NCBI GenBank assembly: GCA_964433675.1
Contig: CAYSSJ010000001.1
Span: forward strand, 186,001 to 250,000
Source of the DNA: CAYSSJ01 sp964433675
GTDB lineage: Bacteria > Cloacimonadota > Cloacimonadia > Cloacimonadales > TCS61
Reading direction: 5' to 3'
Length of the DNA stretch: 64,000 bases
The notes under the pieces are model-generated. The model saw only the letters and a program-made list of their open reading frames with translations. It was not told the DNA's origin and did not search any database. The translations under genes and the position numbers were made by a program. Positions 26,526 through 35,262 of this stretch are shown here, piece after piece; position 1 is the stretch's first letter; each line of letters begins with the position of its first letter.

Positions 26526-28772
26526 ATGCATCTGACTGAAAATGCATTAACGGTATTGAAAAAGAGATATTTCAAGAAGGATGAAGAGGGCAACTTACTG
26601 GAAGATTGGGACAGTATGATAGATCGAGTTGCGGCTAATATCAGTGGGGAAGATGCTGAACTAAAGAAAAAATACAAGAGTTTATTGGATTCAGGTTACT
26701 TTCTGCCAAATTCTCCGACATTGATGAATGCCGGAAGTGACTTGCAGCAGCTTTCCGCTTGTTTTGTCCTGCCATTGGAAGATAGCATGGATGATATATT
26801 CGAGACTGTGAAGAATGCGGCGCTAATCCATAAAAGTGGTGGAGGTACAGGTTTTAGCTTCTCCAGATTGCGGGAAACCAATGCAAGAGTCAAAAGCACT
26901 AATGGAGTATCCAGTGGTCCGATCACTTTCCTAAAAGTTTTCAATGCTGCTACAGATGCAGTAAAACAAGGTGGTACCAGACGCGGAGCCAATATGGCAA
27001 TCCTGAATGTAGATCATCCCCAAATTCTTGAGTTCATCACCTGCAAAGACGATCCCAAAGAACTGAATAATTTCAATATCAGCGTAGGTATTACCGATAA
27101 ATTTATGGATGCTGTCTATAGCGATTCCGAATATGAACTGATCTCACCTCATACCGGCAAGGTCACTAATAGATTGAACGCACGAGATGTTTTTACTCTG
27201 ATCGTAGAAATGGCACATAAAAACGGTGAACCAGGCATCATTTTCATAGATAGAATAAATGCATTTAATCCTACTCCGCATATCGGAAAGATAGAGAGCA
27301 CAAATCCCTGCGGTGAACAGCCACTTCTACCTAATGAAGCATGTAATCTCGGTTCTATCAATTTGGCTGCTATGTGGGATGGGGATAAGATCGATTGGGA
27401 GCTTATGAAGAAAACTGTGTACGAATCTGTGCAATTTCTGGATGATGTGATCTCCAAATCTAAGTTTCCCTTGCAAAAAATTTCTGAGATGGCTGAAGCG
27501 AACAGAAAAATCGGGCTCGGAGTGATGGGTTTTGCCGATCTGCTTTATGCTATGAAAATTCCATATAACAGTGAAGAAGCTGTGGAATTGGCACAAGAGA
27601 TCATGGAATATGTAGATTACCATTCCAAACTTGCGTCTGTTGAATTAGCAGAAAAAAAGGGTAATTTTCCGAATTTCGAGGGCAGTATTTACGAATACGG
27701 GAAATTGCAGCGTGAATCGATAAATCTAGATTGGGACAAACTAAAAGATAAGATCAGAAGTTCCGGTATCCGTAATGCAACTACCACTACAATCGCTCCT
27801 ACAGGAACTATCAGTATGATAGCCAATACTTCCAGTGGGATAGAACCGCAATTCTCACTCGTGTTTACCAAAAATGTAATGGACGGCGAAAAACTGATCT
27901 ACACAAATCCATATTTTGAAGAGGCTATCAGAGATGCAGGACTATATTCCGAAGAATTGATGGAAAGAATTTCTGAAGAAGGTATAGCGAAGATAGATGA
28001 GATCCCAGAAGCTATCAAAAAAATATTCGTAACTTCACACGATATTTCCCCGGAATGGCATATTAGAATGCAGGCGGCTTTCCAAAAATATACCGATAAC
28101 GCTGTGAGTAAAACTATAAATTTCTCGCACGAAGCTTCAAAAGAAGATATCCATACCACCTACGAATTAGCTTACGAACTCGGGTGTAAAGGTGTAACTG
28201 TCTATCGAGATGGAAGCAGAGATAATCAGGTGCTTACTTTGGGTTCCAAAGAAAAGAAAGATAGTCAGCTAAACGATAAAAGAGTGAGTCCGCGCCAGAG
28301 ACCTGATGTTACTCTGGGGATGACGAAAAAGATCCAATCCGGATGTGGTCATCTGTATGTAACTATCAATACCGATGAAGAAGGTCCTTGCGAGGTGTTT
28401 ACCCAGATGGGTAAAGTAGGCGGATGTGCTTCTGCTCAGCTGGAAGCTATCGCCAGATTAACATCACTCTGCCTGAGATCGCATGTGAAGGTGAATTCTA
28501 TTATTAAACAATTGCAGGGAATCAGATGTCCGTCTCCAATGTGGCACAAAGGTGAAATTATCACTTCTTGCGCCGATGGAGTGGCTAAAGCATTGCAGAC
28601 TTATCTGAACAACAGTGATAAGTTGACCGGTGATATAAATCCAGACACTTCTCAGAAATCCAATAAGATCGAGCCGGGTATGAAAGGTGCTGTCTGCCCC
28701 GATTGCGGTAGTGCGATTGAGTTTTCCGAAGGTTGTCTGAAATGTCATGCCTGCGGGTGGTCTAAATGCTGA
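26526..28772 (+). CDS. nrdJ: Class II (adenosylcobalamin-dependent) ribonucleotide reductase
   Basis: This enzyme reduces ribonucleotides to deoxyribonucleotides using adenosylcobalamin as radical source, independent of oxygen. The 748-residue protein shows FLPNSPTLMNAGSDLQQLSACF (first active-site Cys), SGGGTGFSFSRLR, KQGGTRRGANMAIL, the radical Cys in NPCGEQPLLPNEACNLGS, and AAFQKYTDNAVSKTINF. A C-terminal TSCPD-type region follows, then a Cys-rich tail (CPDCGSAIEFSEGCLKCHAC) that likely serves thiol exchange or zinc binding. A separate class III system (nrdD-nrdG) lies 1.1 kb downstream, with a TrmB-type regulator between them. Confidence 0.95.
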   Translation: MHLTENALTVLKKRYFKKDEEGNLLEDWDSMIDRVAANISGEDAELKKKYKSLLDSGYFLPNSPTLMNAGSDLQQLSACFVLPLEDSMDDIFETVKNAALIHKSGGGTGFSFSRLRETNARVKSTNGVSSGPITFLKVFNAATDAVKQGGTRRGANMAILNVDHPQILEFITCKDDPKELNNFNISVGITDKFMDAVYSDSEYELISPHTGKVTNRLNARDVFTLIVEMAHKNGEPGIIFIDRINAFNPTPHIGKIESTNPCGEQPLLPNEACNLGSINLAAMWDGDKIDWELMKKTVYESVQFLDDVISKSKFPLQKISEMAEANRKIGLGVMGFADLLYAMKIPYNSEEAVELAQEIMEYVDYHSKLASVELAEKKGNFPNFEGSIYEYGKLQRESINLDWDKLKDKIRSSGIRNATTTTIAPTGTISMIANTSSGIEPQFSLVFTKNVMDGEKLIYTNPYFEEAIRDAGLYSEELMERISEEGIAKIDEIPEAIKKIFVTSHDISPEWHIRMQAAFQKYTDNAVSKTINFSHEASKEDIHTTYELAYELGCKGVTVYRDGSRDNQVLTLGSKEKKDSQLNDKRVSPRQRPDVTLGMTKKIQSGCGHLYVTINTDEEGPCEVFTQMGKVGGCASAQLEAIARLTSLCLRSHVKVNSIIKQLQGIRCPSPMWHKGEIITSCADGVAKALQTYLNNSDKLTGDINPDTSQKSNKIEPGMKGAVCPDCGSAIEFSEGCLKCHACGWSKC

Positions 28773-28805
28773 GATATGTTTTGGTAAATTTATCAGGAGG
28801 GGGAT

Positions 28806-29615
28806 GTGTATAACCATTTGGAAAAAATGAGATCAGTTGGATTAACCGAATATGAAGCCAAAGCATATTACACATTATTGCAAAAAGGAAACTTTACTGC
28901 TATAGAACTATCTAAGGCTGCTGATATACCACGAACGAGGATATACGAAGTTCTAAATAATCTCGTAAATAAAGGGTTGTGCAAACAGATACACGGAAAC
29001 ATGAAAAGTTTCAAAGCAAATAATCCTGCCTACGCTTTCGATCGGCTACTCGATGATCTGCAACAAGAGCATAAATTCAAGATAAAAAAGGTAAATGAGC
29101 TTTCTCATCTTCTAATGCCAATATACAATACAAACAAAGAAAATCACGACCCTTTGGAATTTATCGAAGTTATCAAAGAGCAGAGTTCGATAATTAATAA
29201 AACAAACGAGTTAGAACGAAAAGCCAAAAGAGAGATCCTGGCAATGAATAAAGCACCCTATGCCGTTGATCTTGCGACCGTAGTAAGAAAACGCAGTATA
29301 AAACGGAAAAATGGGATTAAGTACAAATTCCTTTCCGAAGTTAGTTATCCTATCGATGACGATCTTCTTGAATTTCTAAGTTTATGGGAAGATGCAGGAG
29401 CGGAGATAAGAGTGTTAGAAAAGGTACCGATAAAAATGATGATATTTGATCAGCAGAAAGTCATCTTGAGTTTGCAAAACAAAATATCAGCTTCAAAATC
29501 CGGGTTCACTTCCATGGTTATTAATCATACCGAGATGGCACAGTTTTTGACGGCAAGCTTCGAATCCTACTATGCTAATGCACTTAGTTTGGAACAATTT
29601 AAGCATACTCTTTGA
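28806..29615 (+). CDS. TrmB-family transcriptional regulator
   Basis: This 269-residue DNA-binding protein carries an N-terminal winged helix at about residues 8-70 (GLTEYEAKAYYTLLQKGNFT, IPRTRIYEVLNNLVNKGL). A coiled-coil linker and a C-terminal sensor domain with a PLD-like fold follow. TrmB proteins usually respond to sugars or redox cues. Its place between two ribonucleotide reductase systems suggests a regulatory link, but this is only positional. It starts with GTG 28806, five bases after AGGAGG (28795-28800). An ATG at 28804 is out of frame. Confidence 0.85.
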   Translation: MYNHLEKMRSVGLTEYEAKAYYTLLQKGNFTAIELSKAADIPRTRIYEVLNNLVNKGLCKQIHGNMKSFKANNPAYAFDRLLDDLQQEHKFKIKKVNELSHLLMPIYNTNKENHDPLEFIEVIKEQSSIINKTNELERKAKREILAMNKAPYAVDLATVVRKRSIKRKNGIKYKFLSEVSYPIDDDLLEFLSLWEDAGAEIRVLEKVPIKMMIFDQQKVILSLQNKISASKSGFTSMVINHTEMAQFLTASFESYYANALSLEQFKHTL

Positions 29616-29899
29616 GAATTGCTACTGAAAAGAATGTTAGCCTGTCCGCTTCAAACTTATGCATGTATTTTTTTCGTCTTGAAAAAAAAATAAGCTAAAA
29701 ATATCCAATCCTGATCGTAGTTTCGAGTATCCCGAGCTTATAATTTTATTATTCTGCTTGACATATTCATAATATTTTACAAATAAACAAGTAAGATAAG
29801 ATAGTATTAAAAATGAGGATAGTGGAATGAGAGCCGTAACTAAATGTATTATATGCAGATATCAATTTGCTTGGCATAGTAGAAATCAGAGGAGTGATT
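29616..29899 (+). promoter_or_regulatory. Upstream region of nrdD with TTGACA
   Basis: This is a 284-base AT-rich gap. TTGACA at 29758-29763 is preceded by GC and followed by a TATTC-rich stretch; a -10 at standard spacing is poor. A weak T-run/A-run hairpin near 29667-29690 could end the regulator transcript. No NrdR box or tRNA was found. GGAGTG at 29890-29895 is the nrdD ribosome site. Confidence 0.3.
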
Positions 29900-31978
29900 A
29901 TGATCCAAAAAATTCGCAAACGCGATAATACTGTTGTCAGATTTGATCCGGACAAAATAACCAGTGCAATTTACAAAGCTGCCCAAGCAACGAAGGAGTT
30001 TGATTTTTCCATTGCCAAGAAATTATCTCTTAGAGTGATGAATATTCTATTCCAGCTTTATGATGAAAAGATTCCCAATGTAGAGAATGTGCAAGATATT
30101 GTAGAAGAGGTACTGCTTACTTCTCAATATATCAAAACTGCCAAAGCCTATATCATCTACCGAGACCAGCATGCACGCATTAGGGAGATAGTTCACAATG
30201 CAGAGATCGATCTGATCGATCAATATCTCAATAAACTGGATTGGAAAGTGAAAGAGAACAGTAATATGGCATATTCCCTCCAAGGCTTGAACAATTATGT
30301 AGCATCAGAAGTGAGTAAAATTTACTGGCTTAATAAAGTATATCCACCGGAGATCAGGCAACTACATACCAATGGTGATTTTCATATCCATGATCTTGGA
30401 CTGATTTCGGTTTATTGTGTCGGCTGGGATCTCAAAGACCTACTATTGGTCGGCTTCAAAGGTGCGAAAGGGAAGATAGAAAGCTCACCGGCAAAACATT
30501 TTAGGAGCATTTTGGGGCAGATAGTGAACTTCTTCTATACACTTCAGGGAGAAGCAGCCGGAGCACAAGCTTTTTCAAATTTCGATACTTTATTAGCACC
30601 TTTCATACGATATGATAACCTTTGCTACAAGGAAGTAAAACAAGCTCTGCAGGAGTTTGTATTCAATGTGAATGTGCCTACCAGAGTCGGGTTCCAAACA
30701 CCATTTACCAATATCACCATGGATCTGGAAGTTGCAGAGATGTACAAAGACCATCCGGTGATCTTGGGCGGTGAGTATATGGATGCTACTTACAAAGAAT
30801 ATCAATCTGAGATGGACATCCTCAACAAGGCATTTCTGGAAGTGATGTGTGAAGGTGATGCCAAAGGGCGTGTGTTTACATTCCCTATCCCCACCTATAA
30901 TATCACCAAAGATTTCGATTGGGATAAGCCTGTCTTGAATACCTTGTGGGAAGCGACAGCTAAATATGGCATCCCCTATTTTTCTAATTTTGTCAACTCC
31001 GATCTCGATCCCAATGATGCACGTTCTATGTGTTGTCGGCTTAGATTGGACACACGCAAACTGGAGAGTAGAGGAGGTGGTTTGTTCGGAGCTAATCCGC
31101 TTACCGGATCTATCGGTGTAGTGACTATCAATCTGCCGAGAATAGCCCATCTTTCCGAAAATAAAAGTGAGTTCTTAGCAAAATTGGATTATTTGATGAA
31201 CAAAGCAAAAGACAGTTTGGAGATAAAGAGAAAAGTGTTGGAAATGTTTACCGACAATAATCTCTATCCCTATACCAAATATTATTTAAGGGATATTAAA
31301 GATAGGTTCGATCGTTATTGGGAAAACCATTTTTCCACAATCGGACTGATAGGAATGAATGAGGCATGTTTCAATCTTCTTGATGTATCTATTGCAGAGA
31401 AAGAGGGAATGGATTTCACCAAAGAAGTGCTTGATTATATGAGAGAAAAATTGGTTAATTTCCAAGAGGTGACCGGACATAATTACAATCTCGAAGCTAC
31501 ACCTGCAGAAGGTACCACCTACCGTCTTGCAAAAATGGATAAAAGTCAGTTCCCACAAATAAAAGTCGCTTCTAACGAGGGCGAACCTTTTTACACTAAT
31601 TCCACGCATCTGCCGGTGAATTATACCGACGATATTTTCGAAACCTTAGATCTGCAAGATGATATCCAAACTAAATATACCGGGGGAACAGTATTGCATC
31701 TGTATATCGGCGAGAGAATTACCAACCCTGAAAATGTCAAGTTGATGGTACGCAAGATCTGTTCTCAATACAAACTGCCTTACTTTACTTTCTCTCCTAC
31801 CTTCAGTATTTGTAAGACACATGGCTACTTGAACGGTGAACATGATCAATGTCCCTACTGCTTACAGCGGTGTGAAATCTATTCGAGAGTAGTTGGATAT
31901 CTCAGACCGATCAATCAGTGGAATGATGGGAAACGTTCCGAGTTTGAGATGAGAAAGAATTATACGATTGGGGAGTAG
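29900..31978 (+). CDS. nrdD: Anaerobic ribonucleoside-triphosphate reductase (class III)
   Basis: This glycyl-radical enzyme makes dNTPs under anaerobiosis. The 692-residue protein has an N-terminal ATP-cone (IRKRDNTVVRFDPDKITSAI, about residues 1-90) for allosteric control. The catalytic barrel includes FHIHDLGLISVYCVGWDL and NVPTRVGFQTPFTNIT. A zinc-type Cys set (CKTHG, CPYCLQRC) and the C-terminal radical loop RVVGYLRPINQWNDGKR complete it, with the radical Gly in NDGK. The frame extends upstream to 29867. ATG 29900 is chosen because GAGGAGTG lies six bases upstream and the ATP-cone begins there. nrdG follows after 3 bases. Confidence 0.96.
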   Translation: MIQKIRKRDNTVVRFDPDKITSAIYKAAQATKEFDFSIAKKLSLRVMNILFQLYDEKIPNVENVQDIVEEVLLTSQYIKTAKAYIIYRDQHARIREIVHNAEIDLIDQYLNKLDWKVKENSNMAYSLQGLNNYVASEVSKIYWLNKVYPPEIRQLHTNGDFHIHDLGLISVYCVGWDLKDLLLVGFKGAKGKIESSPAKHFRSILGQIVNFFYTLQGEAAGAQAFSNFDTLLAPFIRYDNLCYKEVKQALQEFVFNVNVPTRVGFQTPFTNITMDLEVAEMYKDHPVILGGEYMDATYKEYQSEMDILNKAFLEVMCEGDAKGRVFTFPIPTYNITKDFDWDKPVLNTLWEATAKYGIPYFSNFVNSDLDPNDARSMCCRLRLDTRKLESRGGGLFGANPLTGSIGVVTINLPRIAHLSENKSEFLAKLDYLMNKAKDSLEIKRKVLEMFTDNNLYPYTKYYLRDIKDRFDRYWENHFSTIGLIGMNEACFNLLDVSIAEKEGMDFTKEVLDYMREKLVNFQEVTGHNYNLEATPAEGTTYRLAKMDKSQFPQIKVASNEGEPFYTNSTHLPVNYTDDIFETLDLQDDIQTKYTGGTVLHLYIGERITNPENVKLMVRKICSQYKLPYFTFSPTFSICKTHGYLNGEHDQCPYCLQRCEIYSRVVGYLRPINQWNDGKRSEFEMRKNYTIGE

Positions 31979-31981
31979 GAT

Positions 31982-32665
31982 ATGAGATTTGCCGGACTTC
32001 AGAAATCATCACTAATCGATTATCCCAATGCTATATGTGCAGTTCTCTACACGCAAGGGTGTAATTTTCGCTGTCCTTATTGTCATAATCCGGAATTGGT
32101 AGAGAATAATCCGGCAGCTGAGTGTTATGATGAACTCTATGTGCTAAATTTTATGAACAGTCGGGTCGGTAAACTGGATGCCGTCACCATCACCGGGGGT
32201 GAGCCTACACTTCATAAGGATTTGCCTGAGTTCATAGAAAAGATAAAAAGTATGGGTTTTTTGGTGAAGTTGGATACCAATGGGACAAATCCGGGGATGT
32301 TGGAAAAATTGGTGGAGACAATCGATTATGTGGCTATGGATATCAAAGCTCCGCTAAAAAAATATAAGCAGGTGGTTAGAGCCCCAGTAGATATTAAAGC
32401 TATCAAAAGATCTATCATGATCATCAAGGAGTCTAAAGTAGACTATGAGTTCCGCAGTACGATAGTGGAATCGCAACTGACTGTGGATGATATTTTGGAG
32501 ATGGGATCACTCTTGAAAAAAGCCAAACGATACTTTTTGCAATCTTTTGTGCCGAATAGAACGCTGGACAAGGCTTTTGGTTATGCTCATACATACCCTC
32601 AAGATACACTTAAATATCTTGCCGGCATAATCCAACAATCAATCAGCGAGTGTCGTATTAGATAA
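31982..32665 (+). CDS. nrdG: Anaerobic ribonucleotide reductase activating protein
   Basis: This 227-residue radical SAM activase installs the glycyl radical on NrdD. The cluster motif is C27-x3-C31-x2-C34 (CNFRCPYCHNP). VTITGGEPTLHKDLPEFI binds S-adenosylmethionine, and LVKLDTNGTNP follows. The length and N-terminus (FAGLQKSSLIDYPNAICAV) fit the NrdG branch that is longer than E. coli NrdG. Its position 3 bases after nrdD supports the assignment over other small activases. Confidence 0.95.
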   Translation: MRFAGLQKSSLIDYPNAICAVLYTQGCNFRCPYCHNPELVENNPAAECYDELYVLNFMNSRVGKLDAVTITGGEPTLHKDLPEFIEKIKSMGFLVKLDTNGTNPGMLEKLVETIDYVAMDIKAPLKKYKQVVRAPVDIKAIKRSIMIIKESKVDYEFRSTIVESQLTVDDILEMGSLLKKAKRYFLQSFVPNRTLDKAFGYAHTYPQDTLKYLAGIIQQSISECRIR

Positions 32666-32710
32666 GAAAAAATTGCCTAGAGCGGATAAAAGCTTACCTT
32701 CTAATTGAGA

Positions 32711-32727
32711 ATGAGATTAAATCTCAT
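32711..32727. promoter_or_regulatory. 17-bp inverted repeat upstream of peroxiredoxin
   Basis: ATGAGAT-TAA-ATCTCAT is a perfect 7-bp inverted repeat with a 3-base centre, ending 17 bases before the peroxiredoxin start and 6 bases before its ribosome site. It could be an operator for a dimeric regulator or a small mRNA hairpin. It does not match the PerR box I know. Confidence 0.45.
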
Positions 32728-32744
32728 ATAAAAAGGAGGAAATT

Positions 32745-33344
32745 ATGAGTGTATTAGTAGGGAAAAAAGCACCGGATTTCATCGCACCAGCTGTGATGCC
32801 TGACGGACAGATCAAAGAAGATTTCCAATTATCACAACTAAATAGCAAATTTATCGTTCTCTTCTTCTGGCCTTTGGATTTTACCTTTGTATGTCCGACG
32901 GAAATAATAGCACATGATCGGAGAATAGAGGAATTCAAGAAGAGAGAAACAGAGGTAGTGGGGGTCTCGATAGATTCACAATTTACCCATTTTGCCTGGC
33001 GAAATACTCCTGTCGATGAAGGTGGTATTGGGCAGATCAGGTTTCCGATCGTGTCAGATATCAGACATATCATCACTAGGAGATATGGGGTAGAACATAA
33101 AGATGGAGTAGCACTAAGAGCTTCATTTCTAATAGATAAAGATGGTGTGGTTCAGCATCAAGTGGTTAATAATCTGTCATTGGGTAGAAATGTGGATGAG
33201 ATGTTACGCATGATAGATGCTCAGCGCAACTTCGAATCGCATGGAGAAGTATGTCCGGCAGGGTGGCATCATGGAGATGAAGCGATAAAAGCATCCAACG
33301 AGAGTTTAAAAGAGTACTTAAAAAAACATAAAAATACTCTGTGA
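32745..33344 (+). CDS. 2-Cys peroxiredoxin (AhpC/Prx family)
   Basis: This 199-residue thiol peroxidase reduces hydrogen peroxide and organic peroxides. The peroxidatic Cys50 is in FTFVCPTE. The resolving Cys170 is in GEVCPAGW near the C-terminus, which marks the typical 2-Cys type. The supporting Arg is in the SFLIDKDG-preceding block (ALRASF). AAGGAGG lies 8 bases upstream of the start. Placement next to oxygen-sensitive nrdD-nrdG suits an oxygen-defence role in an anaerobe. No AhpF or rubrerythrin gene is nearby, so the reductant is unknown. Confidence 0.95.
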   Translation: MSVLVGKKAPDFIAPAVMPDGQIKEDFQLSQLNSKFIVLFFWPLDFTFVCPTEIIAHDRRIEEFKKRETEVVGVSIDSQFTHFAWRNTPVDEGGIGQIRFPIVSDIRHIITRRYGVEHKDGVALRASFLIDKDGVVQHQVVNNLSLGRNVDEMLRMIDAQRNFESHGEVCPAGWHHGDEAIKASNESLKEYLKKHKNTL

Positions 33345-33439
33345 TGATACTTGGAATATTATCCAGAGGCAGATAATGTTTGTAAATATCTATATTTTGA
33401 ATAGTGTATAATTAAATAATATTAAATATTGGAGGATGT

Positions 33440-35065
33440 ATGTTCAATGGTTTAGTCAAGGTTCCCGAAACGAGAAATGAAAAACCGAGAGATTATGCTC
33501 CAGGCAGCCAGGAGAGAGAGTTAATCCAACAAACATTAGCCCGGATGAAGAGTGAAGAGATCGAGATTCCTTTGATCATTGGTGGGAAAGAGGTGAAAAC
33601 CGGTGATACAAAGGAGATCAGACCGCCGCACGAAACTGCTCATCGGCTTGGAGTATTCCACCGAGCAGGCAAAGAGGAAGTGAAACTTGCCATCCAGTCT
33701 GCTCTCGAAGCTCGCGAGAAGTGGTCTAAGTTACCTTGGGAAGAGCGGGCAGCTATATTCAGAAAAGCAGCTGAGCTATTAACCGGACCATGGCGTGCTA
33801 CTATCAATGCAGCTACGATGTTAGGACAATCTAAGACACCTCATCAAGCAGAAATAGAAGCTGCATGTGAGCTGGCGGATTTCTGGCGCTTTAATGTACT
33901 CTACATGCATCAGATCTTTCAAAACCAACCATTTTCTCCCAAAGAGATGTGGAATAGGGTAGAGTATGCACCACTGGAAGGTTTCATCTATGCTATCACA
34001 CCCTTCAACTTTACCGCTATTGCAGGAAATCTACCGACCTCGCCAGCTTTGATGGGAAATACAGTCTTATGGAAACCGGCATCAACAGCTGTTTATTCAG
34101 CATATTATGTTATGAAACTATTACAGCAAGCCGGCTTACCCGATGGAGTGATAAACTTCATACCTGCATCCGGCGCTAAAATAAGCGATGATATTCTCTC
34201 AGATCCAAACTTGGCGGGTATACATTTTACCGGTTCTACTGCGGTGTTTCAGGATATCTGGAAAAAAGTCGGGAACAATCTGCCTAATTTGAAATACTAT
34301 CCCAGAATTGTGGGTGAAACTGGTGGAAAGGACTTCATATTCGCCCATAATACGGCAGATGTCAAGGCACTGGTAACAGCGACTATCCGCGGTGGGTTCG
34401 AGTACCAGGGTCAAAAATGTTCGGCAGCATCCAGAATTTACATCCCACAATCTATCTGGGAGGATTTCAAAGGATTGTATGTAGAAAAAGTAGGCAAGAT
34501 CAAAGTCGGTAATATAGAAGATTTCAGCAATTTCATGGGAGCGGTGATCGACAAAAAAGCATTCGATGATATTGTCGCATATATCGAATATGCCCGATCT
34601 TCTGGTGAGGCAGAGATAATAACCGGCGGTGAGTATGATGATAGTAAAGGTTTTTTCATCCAACCTACTACTATAGTAACCACCAATCCGAAATTCAAGA
34701 CAATGGAAGAAGAGATCTTCGGACCAGTGGTAACTATCTATATATATCAGGATGAAGATCTTGAAGCGACACTTGAGTTGTGTAACAATACTTCACCATA
34801 CGGACTAACCGGTGCTATCTTTGCAAAAGATCGGTATGCTATCAATAAGATGACGAAGCAATTGCGTCATGCAGCCGGTAATTTTTATATCAACGATAAA
34901 CCGACTGCAGCGGTGGTAAATCAACAACCATTTGGCGGTGGCCGTGCTTCCGGAACAAATGATAAAGCCGGCTCAATCATCAACTTGCTAAGATGGATAT
35001 CGACCAGGGCTATCAAAGAAACCTTCGTTTCGCCGACAGATTGGACTTATCCTTATATGAAATAA
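33440..35065 (+). CDS. L-glutamate gamma-semialdehyde (1-pyrroline-5-carboxylate) dehydrogenase
   Basis: This 541-residue NAD(P)-dependent aldehyde dehydrogenase converts glutamate semialdehyde from proline or ornithine/arginine to glutamate. The catalytic Glu is in RIVGETGGKDFIFAH and the nucleophile Cys in GFEYQGQKCSAASRIYIP. FTGSTAVFQDIW forms part of the NAD site. The C-terminal KPTAAVVNQQPFGGGRASGTNDKAG is diagnostic of the single-domain P5CDH family, similar in length to the human enzyme. A terminator follows, so it appears monocistronic. A candidate proline-oxidising flavoprotein cluster lies at 52595-56957. Confidence 0.95.
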   Translation: MFNGLVKVPETRNEKPRDYAPGSQERELIQQTLARMKSEEIEIPLIIGGKEVKTGDTKEIRPPHETAHRLGVFHRAGKEEVKLAIQSALEAREKWSKLPWEERAAIFRKAAELLTGPWRATINAATMLGQSKTPHQAEIEAACELADFWRFNVLYMHQIFQNQPFSPKEMWNRVEYAPLEGFIYAITPFNFTAIAGNLPTSPALMGNTVLWKPASTAVYSAYYVMKLLQQAGLPDGVINFIPASGAKISDDILSDPNLAGIHFTGSTAVFQDIWKKVGNNLPNLKYYPRIVGETGGKDFIFAHNTADVKALVTATIRGGFEYQGQKCSAASRIYIPQSIWEDFKGLYVEKVGKIKVGNIEDFSNFMGAVIDKKAFDDIVAYIEYARSSGEAEIITGGEYDDSKGFFIQPTTIVTTNPKFKTMEEEIFGPVVTIYIYQDEDLEATLELCNNTSPYGLTGAIFAKDRYAINKMTKQLRHAAGNFYINDKPTAAVVNQQPFGGGRASGTNDKAGSIINLLRWISTRAIKETFVSPTDWTYPYMK

Positions 35066-35079
35066 TGATTATGACAGAT

Positions 35080-35109
35080 AAGGGGAGCTACCCCGCTCCC
35101 CTTTTTTTT
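35080..35109 (+). terminator. Rho-independent terminator after P5C dehydrogenase
   Basis: AAGGGGAGC (35080-35088) pairs perfectly with GCTCCCCTT (35095-35103) around a 6-base loop, followed by a run of T. Confidence 0.93.
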
Positions 35110-35181
35110 ATCCCATCGAAGCTACAAGGAAATCTATCTTGTTGAATAATAAGGTGATATGGCTATGTTTCGAAAAGACAA

Positions 35182-35227
35182 TTGACAAAATATGCTGGGT
35201 TAAGGATTTTATACTCGTCAATTGACA
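35182..35227 (+). promoter_or_regulatory. Two TTGACA hexamers before the unknown/hutU gene pair
   Basis: TTGACA occurs at 35182-35187 and 35222-35227, each preceded by AA (AATTGACA), 40 bases apart and upstream of the start at 35263. They may be two promoters, or direct repeats bound by a regulator. No clear -10 accompanies either. Confidence 0.3.
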
Positions 35228-35262
35228 CGGTAAGAAAAGATATCGGTAAGTGAGAGGTGAAT

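Noticed and set aside
29827..29928. 33-codon frame upstream of nrdD starting MRAVTKCIICRYQF, with a CxxC pair
   Set aside because: It has no ribosome site, overlaps the nrdD start out of frame and shows no family resemblance. The CxxC looks accidental.
30593..31150. 185-codon minus-strand frame opposite nrdD
   Set aside because: It lies wholly within the conserved NrdD barrel; its Cys- and His-rich look is the antisense of nrdD codons.
35182..35227. Two TTGACA copies considered as part of a CRISPR or other repeat array
   Set aside because: Only two copies with 6-8 identical bases and no shared flanks; better explained as promoter elements.
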